Positions 42,461 through 51,717 of a stretch of 64,000 nucleotides of DNA are shown one piece after another (the stretch's first letter is position 1; each line of letters opens with the position of its first letter). This DNA is from RBG-16-66-20 sp049651845. Lineage in GTDB: Bacteria; Pseudomonadota; Gammaproteobacteria; Burkholderiales; SG8-39. The notes beneath the pieces were generated by a model. That model did not search any database, was not told the DNA's origin, and was given only the letters and a program-made list of their open reading frames with translations. The position numbers and the translations under genes are program-made. The stretch is from positions 84,329 through 148,328 of the forward strand of contig JBASCW010000023.1 of assembly GCA_049651845.1 (NCBI GenBank), written 5' to 3'.

Positions 42461-43137
42461 GCAACCCGCATCGCTATCTCGAGCCGAGCGCGAAGAATGC
42501 GTTTGCGTTCGCCGCCAAGGGCTACTCGTGGCGCGAACTGCTGTTCAAGGGCATCGCGCTGAAGGTCTACTCGCGCATTGTTTCCGCCCTGCGCCACCCG
42601 CTGGCGGAAAGGGGCCGCGGCGTGGACATCGATCACCGCGCGGTCGTCGACGGCTGCCGCTACATCTCCCTGGGCGACGGCGTGCTGGTGCAGCGAGGCG
42701 CGTGGCTGGTGGTTCCGCTGTTCGACCTGCCGGCGGTGGAAGAGCGGGTCTACCTGTCGATCGGCGGCGGCACCCGCGTCGGCGCGAACTGCACCATCTC
42801 CGCCGCCCGGCGGATCGATATCGGCAAGGACGTGCTGTTCGGCCCGAACGTGACCGTGCTCGACCACGCGCACGCCTACGAGGATCCGGCCGTGCCCGTA
42901 TCGCGCCAGGGCGTCGTGAGCCGCGGCGGCGTGCGGATCGGCGACGGATCGTGGCTGGGCGCGAACTCGATCATCTACTCGGCAGCGGGAGAGCTGAGCC
43001 TGGGCGAGCACTGCGTCGTCGCCGGGAATTCCTTCGTCCGCGACGACGTGCCGCCGTTTACCGTGGTCGCGGGCAATCCGGCGCGGCCCGTGCGCAGGTT
43101 CGACCGCGCCTCGGGCGCCTGGGTCGGCGTCGAGTAG
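42457..43137 (+). CDS. Left-handed beta-helix (hexapeptide) acyltransferase
   Basis: The 226-residue protein shows hexapeptide repeats (YLSIGGGTRVGANCTISAAR, IGKDVLFGPNVTVLDH, GGVRIGDGSWLGANSIIY) with the catalytic His in LDHAHAY and the C-terminal VVAGNPARPVRRF cap of maltose O-acetyltransferase/WcaB-like enzymes. It probably acetylates a hydroxyl or amino group of a sugar in this pathway. It directly abuts rfbG (next ATG follows its stop). It could also serve the amino sugars made elsewhere in the locus. Confidence 0.85.
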   Translation: MSNPHRYLEPSAKNAFAFAAKGYSWRELLFKGIALKVYSRIVSALRHPLAERGRGVDIDHRAVVDGCRYISLGDGVLVQRGAWLVVPLFDLPAVEERVYLSIGGGTRVGANCTISAARRIDIGKDVLFGPNVTVLDHAHAYEDPAVPVSRQGVVSRGGVRIGDGSWLGANSIIYSAAGELSLGEHCVVAGNSFVRDDVPPFTVVAGNPARPVRRFDRASGAWVGVE

Positions 43138-44211
43138 ATGCCGTCGCGCGACTTCTGGCGCGGCCGCCGCGTCCTCGTTACCGGGCATACCGGGTTCAAG
43201 GGCACGTGGCTGTGCATCCTCCTGCGGATGCTCGGAGCCCGGGTGCACGGCATATCGCGCGACATTCCCACGCAGCCCAGCCTGTTCGAATTGGCGAAGG
43301 TCGGCGAGTTCGCACAGACCGACTTCCAGGACATCCGGGATCTCGACCGCTTGCGCGAACTGGTGCGGAACGCGGAGCCGGAAATCGTGGTGCACGCGGC
43401 CGCGCAATCCCTGGTGCGCGAAAGCTATCGCAATCCGGCCGAGACCTTCGGCAGCAATGTCATTGGAACCGCGTACCTGCTCGAGGCCGTGCGGCATGCG
43501 CCGTCGGTCCGCGCCGCCGTGGTCGTGACGACCGACAAGTGCTACGAGAACGCCGGCGCGAAGATGCGCTTCAAGGAAGACGACCGGCTCGGCGGCAGCG
43601 ATCCGTACAGCGCGAGCAAGGCCGCCGCGGAAATCGTCACTGCCGCAATCCGGCATTCGTTCCATGGGCCGGCATCGGCCGGGGCGCGGAAGGTCGCGAT
43701 CGCCACCGTCAGGGCGGGCAACGTCATTGGCGGCGGCGACTGGGCGGCAAACAGGCTGGTGCCGGACGCGATGCGCGCGATCCTGGAGGGGAAGGCGCTG
43801 GAGGTCCGAAATCCCGCGATGGTCCGCCCGTGGCAGCACGTGCTCGATCCCTTGCACGGCTATCTGCTGCTCGCGGAAAAGCTGACGAACGAAGGCGAGA
43901 AATTCTCCGAAGCCTGGAATTTCGGGCCGGACGAGGCGAGCGAATGGCCCGTCTCCAGGGTTGTCGGGCGCCTGTGCGAACTCTGGGGGCAGGGTGCGAG
44001 CTGGATCCACGCGCCGCTCGACGATGGAGCGCACGAAGCCGCCTACCTCACCCTCGATTCCACGAAGGCCAGGAACCGGCTCGGCTGGAAACCTCAACTC
44101 ATGATGGAGGACGCGCTGAGATTAACGATGGAGTGGTACAGAGCCTTTGCCAAAGGTGAAAATGTGCTAGCCGTGACTGAACAGCAAATATCGCAAGGGC
44201 TGAAAGCGTAG
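43138..44211 (+). CDS. rfbG: CDP-glucose 4,6-dehydratase
   Basis: RfbG converts CDP-glucose to CDP-4-keto-6-deoxyglucose. The 357-residue SDR shows the family signature GHTGFKGTWLCILL near residue 16, VVHAAAQSLVRESYRNP, VVTTDKCYEN, DPYSASKAAAE, RAGNVIGGGDWAANRLVPD and NPAMVRPWQHVLDPL. All are diagnostic of CDP-glucose dehydratase rather than of RfbB. It is the last gene of the CDP-sugar operon. No RfbH-type 3-dehydrase follows, so a 3,6-dideoxy product such as abequose or ascarylose is not expected; C-methylation is. Confidence 0.95.
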   Translation: MPSRDFWRGRRVLVTGHTGFKGTWLCILLRMLGARVHGISRDIPTQPSLFELAKVGEFAQTDFQDIRDLDRLRELVRNAEPEIVVHAAAQSLVRESYRNPAETFGSNVIGTAYLLEAVRHAPSVRAAVVVTTDKCYENAGAKMRFKEDDRLGGSDPYSASKAAAEIVTAAIRHSFHGPASAGARKVAIATVRAGNVIGGGDWAANRLVPDAMRAILEGKALEVRNPAMVRPWQHVLDPLHGYLLLAEKLTNEGEKFSEAWNFGPDEASEWPVSRVVGRLCELWGQGASWIHAPLDDGAHEAAYLTLDSTKARNRLGWKPQLMMEDALRLTMEWYRAFAKGENVLAVTEQQISQGLKA

Positions 44212-44227
44212 TTCTCGCCACAATATT

Positions 44228-46087
44228 TTGACTTCGACATCAAATCGAATTGCGCTCCTGGTTGCAGCGACTCTATTACTGCTGCTCGCAATCTATCTCG
44301 TTGGGCGGAGTCAATATGATGAGCGATGGAGCGCGTGGGCTTACGGCGACGCGCAAATGCTAAATGCAGGAAAGACATTTGCGCGTACGGGCTTTATTGC
44401 AAATAACTTCTTGCCTCTGATCAATCCGGGCCTGCCGCACGATCTGATCCCGAACAACTTGCCAAATGGACGGTACACGCACTACCCTTCTCTGCACGCG
44501 ACGCTCATAGGCGTACTGGCCTTGGCGTTCGACGACCCATTGATTCCGGCGAGGATCATGATGGTCGTTTTTTCCCTTCTTGCGCTGGTCTGCTGGTATC
44601 TCCTGCTCAGCGAGATATTTGACCCATGGGTCGGACTGGCGTCTTGCATGTTTTATGTGGTGACCATCCGGTTCCTGGAATACGCGGACGCTCTGTGCAA
44701 TCAGCCGATCGATGAATTCACAAGAGCTGCAGGCCTGTTGCTGCTTTGGAAGCTCGCTTCATCTCTTGACAGAAACGTCGACGTATTCACTCGCAGGCAA
44801 TGGCTGCTGCTGATCGGCTTCGCGGCGGTCATATTCGTAAATTCGCTGAATTCAGTCGAGTTCCTTCTGTTTTTCCAGGTCCTTTTTCTCGCTCTTGTCG
44901 TTGTAAACGGCTGGAGGAAGACCCTTGCATTCAGATCCTTCCTCGTTGTCGCCTTCGCCGTCGGGATCGGCGGTTTGCTGCATTTCGTTCAAGTCTGGGC
45001 TGAATGGGGTTCTGTTCGTGGTGTGATCAACGATTGGGCTGGAGTTCTCCTGCACCGCAGCTTTGATGTGTCGAATGAAGTCCATCGTGTAGAAAATTCG
45101 AGAGGTTTTGCGACCTTGTATGGCCAACTCTGGAATACGGCGACGAGTTATGTGGGTTCCGTATGGGGACGAGGACTATCCATCGCGCTTGCACTCTCAA
45201 TCGTCCTGGTGCTGGCATCGTGGACATCGCGAGGGCGTCTATTCGTTGGCGTCGACCGCGTATTGTCCACGAATTGGCTAGCGCAGATTCGCAGCTCGAT
45301 CCGTGGAACAAGAAGTGCATTCATGTTTGCGCTTCTTCTTGCCTCAATTTCCTTTTACGTTGCATTCCCAGTTCACTCGATCAACTACATTCCTTTCTAT
45401 GCGGCCAATCAGATTGAGCCCATAGTTGCAATTATTTTCGGGCTAACTTTGATTGCGCTAGGGAGAGGCGTTATTCGGACATGGCAGGAAGTCTTCATTC
45501 GGGCCGCGAAGAGTCTTACTGCGAGGCTGTTCGCATTCTTGACCGTACTAATCTCTTGTGGATTGATTGCGTGGATGATGTCTCCGCTGACAAGGATGAT
45601 TCCATACTTAGTGGCATTTCCAAACGGCTTTAAGAGTGCTGAGTCCCGTATCGCATTCATTACGGCCGGCGATGAGGCTACATGGCGGGAGCGATTTCGG
45701 AACGCCACCTTGATAGCCAGGAACACGGCGCCAGACGACGTTGTCTTGGTGCCTGAGAGCTGGCGAGGGAGTGCCGAATTTGAGGCGTATCCAGTGATCG
45801 AGTACTACGCGTCTCGCCACTTGGTCCCCTATGGCAAGGATCCGCAAGTACTTAGGAGAAAACTGTTGGAGATCGAGGCTTTCAGAGCTCGGTACTTGGA
45901 CAAAGATGTGCGGTATGAGAATTTCAAAATATTCGCCTACTTAGATCCAAAGGAAACCGCTCCAGAAGTTCGCGAATTTGTGACGAGCACGTATCCGCGG
46001 GCCCAACCGGACCAAGGCTCGGTCAACGGTGCGCTATATGTCGTTAGTCCTGGCGCAGTACCGCCGGCTGCGCGCCAATCGAACTGA
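44228..46087 (+). CDS. Multi-pass membrane protein, GT-C-like; AT-richer DNA
   Basis: The 619-residue protein has an N-terminal helix (LLVAATLLLLLAIYLVG), a first loop with YGDAQMLNAGKTFARTGF and GRYTHYPSLHATLIGVL, about nine more helices, and a soluble C-terminal tail. The acidic loop and HYPS motif resemble GT39/GT83-type GT-C transferases. The start is TTG at 44228; a weak AT-rich leader precedes it. Base composition falls sharply compared with rfbG: many codons end in A or T, with 40-58% GC in the 60-base lines I counted. This suggests acquisition from elsewhere. Confidence 0.68.
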   Translation: MTSTSNRIALLVAATLLLLLAIYLVGRSQYDERWSAWAYGDAQMLNAGKTFARTGFIANNFLPLINPGLPHDLIPNNLPNGRYTHYPSLHATLIGVLALAFDDPLIPARIMMVVFSLLALVCWYLLLSEIFDPWVGLASCMFYVVTIRFLEYADALCNQPIDEFTRAAGLLLLWKLASSLDRNVDVFTRRQWLLLIGFAAVIFVNSLNSVEFLLFFQVLFLALVVVNGWRKTLAFRSFLVVAFAVGIGGLLHFVQVWAEWGSVRGVINDWAGVLLHRSFDVSNEVHRVENSRGFATLYGQLWNTATSYVGSVWGRGLSIALALSIVLVLASWTSRGRLFVGVDRVLSTNWLAQIRSSIRGTRSAFMFALLLASISFYVAFPVHSINYIPFYAANQIEPIVAIIFGLTLIALGRGVIRTWQEVFIRAAKSLTARLFAFLTVLISCGLIAWMMSPLTRMIPYLVAFPNGFKSAESRIAFITAGDEATWRERFRNATLIARNTAPDDVVLVPESWRGSAEFEAYPVIEYYASRHLVPYGKDPQVLRRKLLEIEAFRARYLDKDVRYENFKIFAYLDPKETAPEVREFVTSTYPRAQPDQGSVNGALYVVSPGAVPPAARQSN

Positions 46088-46167
46088 ATCGTGAAGAAAG
46101 GCAATGGGCTTTGCACTCAGGCTATGCGGAAGAACGGCATGACCAGCAGAAGCTGCAATGGTGAGGA

Positions 46168-48621
46168 GTGCGAACGCATGGGATGGTCGTGACAAAGTCT
46201 AGATTCCGGGACTTTGCGGCCCTGGTTGCGCTCGCATTTCTATGTTTGGGCGTATATGCGCCGCATATGTTGGGTCATACAACGACGGTCGGATCGGTTG
46301 ATCGCCTTGCAACCTTCATGAATGTGCGCAAATTTCACGTTGAGACGTTGCAGCAGGGCTCGGTGCAAGGGTGGAACGAACGCTCTCTCACAGGAATATC
46401 CACGTGGGGACTGCCTCATATGGCCCCGTTGCCAATGGCATATGTTGGGGCGCTACTTCCCTATCGGAATCTCTATTCTGGATTTGGTTGGGCTTCGTGC
46501 GGCCTGCTGATCCTTGGTGCTTGGTTCGCATACGCGTTCGTAAAGGAGCTCGTTGGGTTTGCATTTCCCTCATTTGTGGGGGCGGCGCTCTATGCGCTCT
46601 CACCATATTCGATCTTTCTGAACCTGTCCGTTGACGATGTTTATTTCGGGATGCTCTTGGTCCCGCTAGTAATGCTCGTTATTCGGCGCTGCGCCGTCCG
46701 GAATTACGCGCTGAGCTACCTTTGTATGTCACTTCTCTTGGGATTGCTGTTCTGGGTCAGCTTCTTGCAGGTAATCGCCTATGCGCTGATTCTATTCGGG
46801 GCATATTCCCTATGGCGCGGATATCGTTCTCACCAATGGACCATACCGGCGATCTTGGCTGCTTCCGTGGTTACGGCGCTCGCGCTCGCCGCCCCGCGTA
46901 TGGGAAGCGTCGCGGAGGATTTGAGACTGCTTTATCGTGCGTCCGGATTTACTGTCGTTGCTCCGATCGAAATCCTCCGCATATTTCGCGACGGCATCTT
47001 TGGCGATGTCGTCCAGGAAGGTAGCTCGATCAATCCGGATTTCAATCCCTACGAAGGGATCCGTCTTTGCGTCGCTGGTTTTGCGACTCTTCTAGTAATT
47101 ACAAGGCTTATCCGGTCGTCCGACGGCACATGGTTTCCGCTCATTCCAGTGCGGCGGGATGACTTTCCGTTCTTTTTCCTATTTTTCGTAGCCGTTGCTG
47201 CCTTCCTCTCGGTCCTTCCGCTGCAACATCTCCTCTACTACCTATTTCTCAAACAAAGTCTTCTCCACGGCAAGCTCAGCATCGTCGCGCTCCTGCCGCT
47301 GTGCGTGCTCGTCGCTGCACTGCTTCACGAAGCACGCAATGAAACACAATCGAGCGCTATTTCTGCGCTCCAGTCAGTGGTGGCGCTAGGGACGGCGATC
47401 GTCGGCGGCATATCAATCGCCATTGCTGTTCCAGCCCTTGCGTGGACTGTCACGGATCTGCTCAAGTTGCCAGAGTCATTTCGATGGGAAGGCGCACGAT
47501 ACGCCGTCGCCACAGTCTCGATAGTGTCAGTGGGCATCGAACTGTTGCTGTTCATTGGGATCATTGCATTTGCGCTGGCACGCGATTCGATGCCACTGCG
47601 CAGGACGACAGCCAGCTGGCTCCTGGGTATCGCGATGGTGGCCTCTTCGTTCCTCATGGCATACGAGCGAATTAATGGGTCGCAAACCAAACTACCGCCG
47701 CCGATGTTTGCGTACTATTTTCTATCGGCAGGCCCCAACGACTTTAGGCTGCCAACGCCGGAGTCGCTCGCAGCGATGCATAGAAAAGTCGAAGCTCGCG
47801 ACTACCGTAGCGTAGTGATCGCGCCGCCAGCCCAATTCCCGCATTCAATCGCGCCCCACATCGCGCAATTCTGGGGGTTCCGATTGCTCGAAGGCTATAT
47901 CAACGGGTTGCCAACGCGCATGCTTGCACTCCCGTGGCCCAAAGATGTTCAGGGCCTGAGGACCATTCAATTCACCTCAGAAGACCAAATCGACTGGACA
48001 TTCCTCTCTGCGCTCAATGTCAAGTACGCAATCAAACTGAACGAGGCGCTCTACTTCAACCGAGGGCGCGGCGGTTCCGACATACATCCGGATGAGATTG
48101 ATGTGATGGAGAATCCTTTGCCGGTAATGCCGCGCGTATTTTGGGTCGGAACTATTCGTCCCGCGAGTGATGCGGCGAATGCTGCAATCTGGTATCGAGA
48201 CGCAACCCTTCGCAGCAAAATCACCAACATGGCGGTTCTCGAGAGCTACGTGGAGGGGCTAGACGGCATCCGCACATACGCCACAAGTGGGAAGATGCGC
48301 GCGGATTTCAATGGTGACCACGTGATGCTTCAGATGGAACCTTCCGATCAACCGAGGTTTCTCGTAATAAACGAAATGTTTCATCCCCGTTGGAGAGCCT
48401 ACGCTGGCGAGCGGGAGCTTCGGATCTACCCGACAAACGCAATAATGCGCGGCATTGAGGTGCCGCCCAACGTGACCGACGTGCAATTGCGATTCATTCC
48501 TTTCGTCAGAACGCTTACTGCGTGGATTATTGCTGGCAGCGGTTTTCTCCTCTTGCTGGGCCTGTTCGCCTTTCTTAGAAGACGCGGTGGCTCAACAATT
48601 CCTAAAGCGGAGATGGCGTGA
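46168..48621 (+). CDS. Large membrane protein, YfhO-like
   Basis: The 817-residue protein has a first helix at ~15-35, an ectodomain loop and 10-12 further helices to residue ~510, then a C-terminal beta-rich soluble domain and a last helix (LTAWIIAGSGFLLLLGLFAF) before a basic tail. SALNVKYAIK and FLVINEMFHPRWRAYAGERELR resemble the C-terminal region of YfhO/GT-C-like proteins that glycosylate lipids. Start could be GTG 46168 or ATG 46183. AT-richer than the surrounding operons. Substrate unknown. Confidence 0.65.
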   Translation: MRTHGMVVTKSRFRDFAALVALAFLCLGVYAPHMLGHTTTVGSVDRLATFMNVRKFHVETLQQGSVQGWNERSLTGISTWGLPHMAPLPMAYVGALLPYRNLYSGFGWASCGLLILGAWFAYAFVKELVGFAFPSFVGAALYALSPYSIFLNLSVDDVYFGMLLVPLVMLVIRRCAVRNYALSYLCMSLLLGLLFWVSFLQVIAYALILFGAYSLWRGYRSHQWTIPAILAASVVTALALAAPRMGSVAEDLRLLYRASGFTVVAPIEILRIFRDGIFGDVVQEGSSINPDFNPYEGIRLCVAGFATLLVITRLIRSSDGTWFPLIPVRRDDFPFFFLFFVAVAAFLSVLPLQHLLYYLFLKQSLLHGKLSIVALLPLCVLVAALLHEARNETQSSAISALQSVVALGTAIVGGISIAIAVPALAWTVTDLLKLPESFRWEGARYAVATVSIVSVGIELLLFIGIIAFALARDSMPLRRTTASWLLGIAMVASSFLMAYERINGSQTKLPPPMFAYYFLSAGPNDFRLPTPESLAAMHRKVEARDYRSVVIAPPAQFPHSIAPHIAQFWGFRLLEGYINGLPTRMLALPWPKDVQGLRTIQFTSEDQIDWTFLSALNVKYAIKLNEALYFNRGRGGSDIHPDEIDVMENPLPVMPRVFWVGTIRPASDAANAAIWYRDATLRSKITNMAVLESYVEGLDGIRTYATSGKMRADFNGDHVMLQMEPSDQPRFLVINEMFHPRWRAYAGERELRIYPTNAIMRGIEVPPNVTDVQLRFIPFVRTLTAWIIAGSGFLLLLGLFAFLRRRGGSTIPKAEMA

Positions 48622-49169
48622 TCAAAGTCCTGGTGTTTGTACTGATGGCATGCGCGTTTCATATGGCAGTCGTCACCTTGATTTTCCGGACTCAATCCGT
48701 CAGCGATCGCGCCGCATTGATAGTGCGTATTTACGTGACGATCCTTCCGGTCCTGTACTTTGCTTACACGCTTACGCCGGCCGAGTTACGGTACTTGCCC
48801 TCTTGGCCTGACCTCGCGATGCCGAATGATTTCCGCTGGGTGTTTGCGCTTTATTCAGTTGCGATCTTCGGGGGCTTGCTCCAGCTTTATAACCTTACGG
48901 AGCGTGGGTTCTCTCTTCGCATACTGATTGATATTCTTTCGAGCCCGACTGAGGCGCTCGATACGGATCAAGTGATCCTTCGGTATAGCGATGGAAAAGG
49001 TGTTGATTGGATGTTTCAGAAACGAGTGGGTGGCTTGCAGGAGCACGCCATGATTCTCGTCGAAGGAGAACAGGCTTACCTAACACCTAGGGGTCGGTTC
49101 TTTGGTACTGCCTATATGTATCTTAGACGTGTGCTTGGCTTGCCTCTCAGCGCAAAGGCGAGTTCGTGA
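48618..49169 (+). CDS. Small membrane protein with cytoplasmic C-terminal domain, paralogue A
   Basis: The 183-residue protein has three hydrophobic helices (residues ~4-22, 35-55, 75-92) followed by a soluble tail with SLRILIDILSSPTEAL and YLTPRGRFFGTAYMYLRR. It shares layout and local similarity with the next protein (xLIDIxxS after the last helix; Y-L-T-x-x-G-R near the end). The tail looks like a degenerate winged-helix motif. GTG start overlaps the previous stop. No known family recognised. Confidence 0.6.
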   Translation: MIKVLVFVLMACAFHMAVVTLIFRTQSVSDRAALIVRIYVTILPVLYFAYTLTPAELRYLPSWPDLAMPNDFRWVFALYSVAIFGGLLQLYNLTERGFSLRILIDILSSPTEALDTDQVILRYSDGKGVDWMFQKRVGGLQEHAMILVEGEQAYLTPRGRFFGTAYMYLRRVLGLPLSAKASS

Positions 49170-49675
49170 CAAAGGGCGCTCAGATTGGGATCCTGGCTTT
49201 TGCGCTGTTCCTGATTTCGCACTGGCTTCTGTTCGGCGTGTGGAGATTGAGGAGTCGTAGCCGCGTCCTTTTCGGGCTCACGTTAGTTTTTGGAGTTTTG
49301 ATGCTGCTTGCCTTGGCCCAAATACAGATTGCTTCGGGCTCGCTCAAGGTAAACTTTCCGCTTGCGCAGAGCGTGGCGTCGGTCATCTCGTTTGGCTGTC
49401 TGTGGTTCCTCTATATGCCGTTCTACTACACAATTCAAGATTCCCTCTCCATAGGGATGCTTATTGACATTGTTCGTTCAGGAGTTCGTGGCGTTCCCGT
49501 TTCCGATTTGAAACCGGAAACAAGACCAACGATCCAGCGACGACTCGATCGAATGGTTATTGCGGGATACATTTCCGCAACAGACGATGGCTACCGGCTT
49601 ACTCGCAAAGGGCGGATCGTGGCGCGTCTATTCCGGGCGATCAAAGATCTCTGGAAGCTTGGCCCAGGAGGGTAG
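49166..49675 (+). CDS. Small membrane protein with winged-helix-like tail, paralogue B
   Basis: The 169-residue protein repeats the plan of its neighbour: three helices (residues ~8-27, 35-55, 67-90), then SIGMLIDIVRSG and a tail with RPTIQRRLDRMVIAGYIS and GYRLTRKGRIVARLF. These are typical of a winged helix-turn-helix (recognition helix followed by a Tyr-Arg-Leu-Thr wing). It may be a membrane-anchored sensor or regulator, or an interaction domain for the preceding membrane proteins. It overlaps its paralogue by GTGA and ends 23 bases before the convergent next gene. Confidence 0.6.
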   Translation: MTKGAQIGILAFALFLISHWLLFGVWRLRSRSRVLFGLTLVFGVLMLLALAQIQIASGSLKVNFPLAQSVASVISFGCLWFLYMPFYYTIQDSLSIGMLIDIVRSGVRGVPVSDLKPETRPTIQRRLDRMVIAGYISATDDGYRLTRKGRIVARLFRAIKDLWKLGPGG

Positions 49676-49698
49676 AGAGGCTTTAGGTGCCACAGTGG

Positions 49699-51636
49699 CT
49701 ACTTCTGGGCAAGCGCGTTCGCGAGCGCTGAGAATTTCACGTAGTAGATCGATCTGAAATCGATGTCTGCCAGTGGCGCGCCTTGGATGTAAGTCTTGAT
49801 GTGATCCTGGTAGCCGTAGATGTAGTTGTATTCCTGGTCAAAGATGACCGGGTTCCAATAGAAGACCGGGCGGATGATGACGCCCTGCGGCCCAAGCTGC
49901 CCGCTGCGCAGCATGCCGAGAATTTCGTTCATCAGCCGGTAGTCTTTCAAGACGGTATCGGAATCGAGGAGATTCGCCTTCAACGGCGTGAAGCGCGGGA
50001 TGTAGCGACGCGTATTCGAGTACAGTTGAACAAGTTCCATCGGGTCGAATTGCACCCATAGCTCATCCAGATGCTTCTCCAGGGGGCCATTCGCAATCCG
50101 CTTTCTCACGTGCTCGACAAATTGCGCTGCCGACATGGAATGCTGGCCCAATTGCCCGCGCGGGACGACGTGGGAAAGGTAGGCCGCGTCCCGGAAGTAG
50201 TCCTCGGTGGTCTTCCAGATCAGCTCCCACTCGCTGACCCGGTAAACATGGGCGCTCGGGGCATAGGGGGGAAAGGTGACGTAGCGCTCTGGCACGCGGT
50301 CCCTCATCGTGGCACCAAACATCAGGAAATTGAGCACGAGACACAATGCGACAGCAGGGGCAGCCACTACGGCCGTCAGCTGGCGCCTGATCAGCGCCTG
50401 TCCCACGAGGATGCCCAATACTACGTTCAGGAAATAGAGGTGCGGAACGATCGCGCGCACGATCGGCTGGGAATAAAAAGCGGTTCCGGCCAGCGAGCCG
50501 GCTGCTGCTGCGATCAGAAGAAGGGATTTGTCGTTCCAGGATCGGACGGCCCACGCGGTCACCGCGGTACCGACGGAGCCGACGCCAATCGCCTTTCGGC
50601 GGACGAGATACATCGCGGCGATAAGAAGCGCGATGAGGACGATGAAAGGATTCCAGAGTCGCAAATCCCAGAGTTGGCGCTCGAGCGGCGGGTACGTGCT
50701 GATCAGGCTCGAGACGGTGTGCCTATAGCTGCTGAACTGATGGAAGAAGCCCGGCAAGCCCAACTCCTTGAAGCCTACGTAGATTTCCACGAAGCGGATA
50801 TAGGCCGGCCAGGCAGCTGCGCCAAGAGCACCAGCCACGGTGAAGACGAATCGGCGCCGCCATGTGCGTTCACGCAGGCAGACCCAGAGAAACATCAGGC
50901 CGCCGAGCATCATGCTCAGGAGGACTACGTGCGAACTGGCCAGAAGCGAAAATACGAGCAGGTTCGCGACGACGAAGAAGCGCGCGGGTCCGATCTCCCG
51001 GCCGCGCGCGAATACATAGTAGGCAAGCAACGCGTAGAAAATTCCCGCGATGGTGTGCGACTGATAGGAATAATTGTTGTATAGGTTGAAGACGTCGAAG
51101 ATGTAGAAGAGCGAGACGGCGGAGGGAATGACCAGGCTTCCGGCATGCAGCTTGATCGTGAAGAAGATCAGCATAAGCACCGCGATCCCGAGAACCAGGT
51201 TGGTCGCGGCCAATCGCGGAATGCTTCTCTGGAACAGTGCCTGGTCGAAGGGCCAGGTCAATGCCGCGGCCGTCAGCGAGTAGCCGAACTTGAACGAAGG
51301 ATAGGGATAAAGGGCGCTGGCGAGTGACGTGTACGCCGGCAATGCGCCCGGCGGTACTGGCTTGGCTGACATGATTGGCTGATGCTTGCCGTTGAATTTC
51401 TCGTAGGGGTCGGTCTGCAAGACCGAAATCGCCCCTTCCAAGTAATATGTGAAATCACCCTGAATGACATCGGAACCTTCCAGCGCGGCAAGGCTGCTTG
51501 ACCTTACGAAGGGTCCATGGACCGCCAGAAACAGCAACGTGAGCAGGAGGAGAATTGATAGGGTCGCACTGCGCGACGCACCCGCATCGAGTTCGGCTTG
51601 CACCCGGTCCATCCTTTTCCGTGGCGACGCCGGCAT
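49699..51636 (-). CDS. Large multi-pass membrane protein, function unassigned
   Basis: The 645-residue protein has an N-terminal helix (ILLLLTLLFLAVHGPFV), an external loop with GSDVIQGDFTYYLEGAISVL, about ten helices to residue ~430, and a soluble C-terminal region. The topology is that of a GT-C transferase or Wzy-like polymerase; DFTYYLEG is the nearest thing to an acidic first-loop motif. It is the only minus-strand gene between two plus-strand blocks and ends close to the small paralogues. GC is intermediate between the AT-richer segment and the rest. Confidence 0.62.
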   Translation of the reverse strand: MPASPRKRMDRVQAELDAGASRSATLSILLLLTLLFLAVHGPFVRSSSLAALEGSDVIQGDFTYYLEGAISVLQTDPYEKFNGKHQPIMSAKPVPPGALPAYTSLASALYPYPSFKFGYSLTAAALTWPFDQALFQRSIPRLAATNLVLGIAVLMLIFFTIKLHAGSLVIPSAVSLFYIFDVFNLYNNYSYQSHTIAGIFYALLAYYVFARGREIGPARFFVVANLLVFSLLASSHVVLLSMMLGGLMFLWVCLRERTWRRRFVFTVAGALGAAAWPAYIRFVEIYVGFKELGLPGFFHQFSSYRHTVSSLISTYPPLERQLWDLRLWNPFIVLIALLIAAMYLVRRKAIGVGSVGTAVTAWAVRSWNDKSLLLIAAAAGSLAGTAFYSQPIVRAIVPHLYFLNVVLGILVGQALIRRQLTAVVAAPAVALCLVLNFLMFGATMRDRVPERYVTFPPYAPSAHVYRVSEWELIWKTTEDYFRDAAYLSHVVPRGQLGQHSMSAAQFVEHVRKRIANGPLEKHLDELWVQFDPMELVQLYSNTRRYIPRFTPLKANLLDSDTVLKDYRLMNEILGMLRSGQLGPQGVIIRPVFYWNPVIFDQEYNYIYGYQDHIKTYIQGAPLADIDFRSIYYVKFSALANALAQK

Positions 51637-51717
51637 GATACCGGGTGTTCCTTATTGCTCGTCGGGTCTCGATTCCCGCGTTTGCCATTGCGGCGAACCA
51701 TGTAGTGCGAGGCGGAA

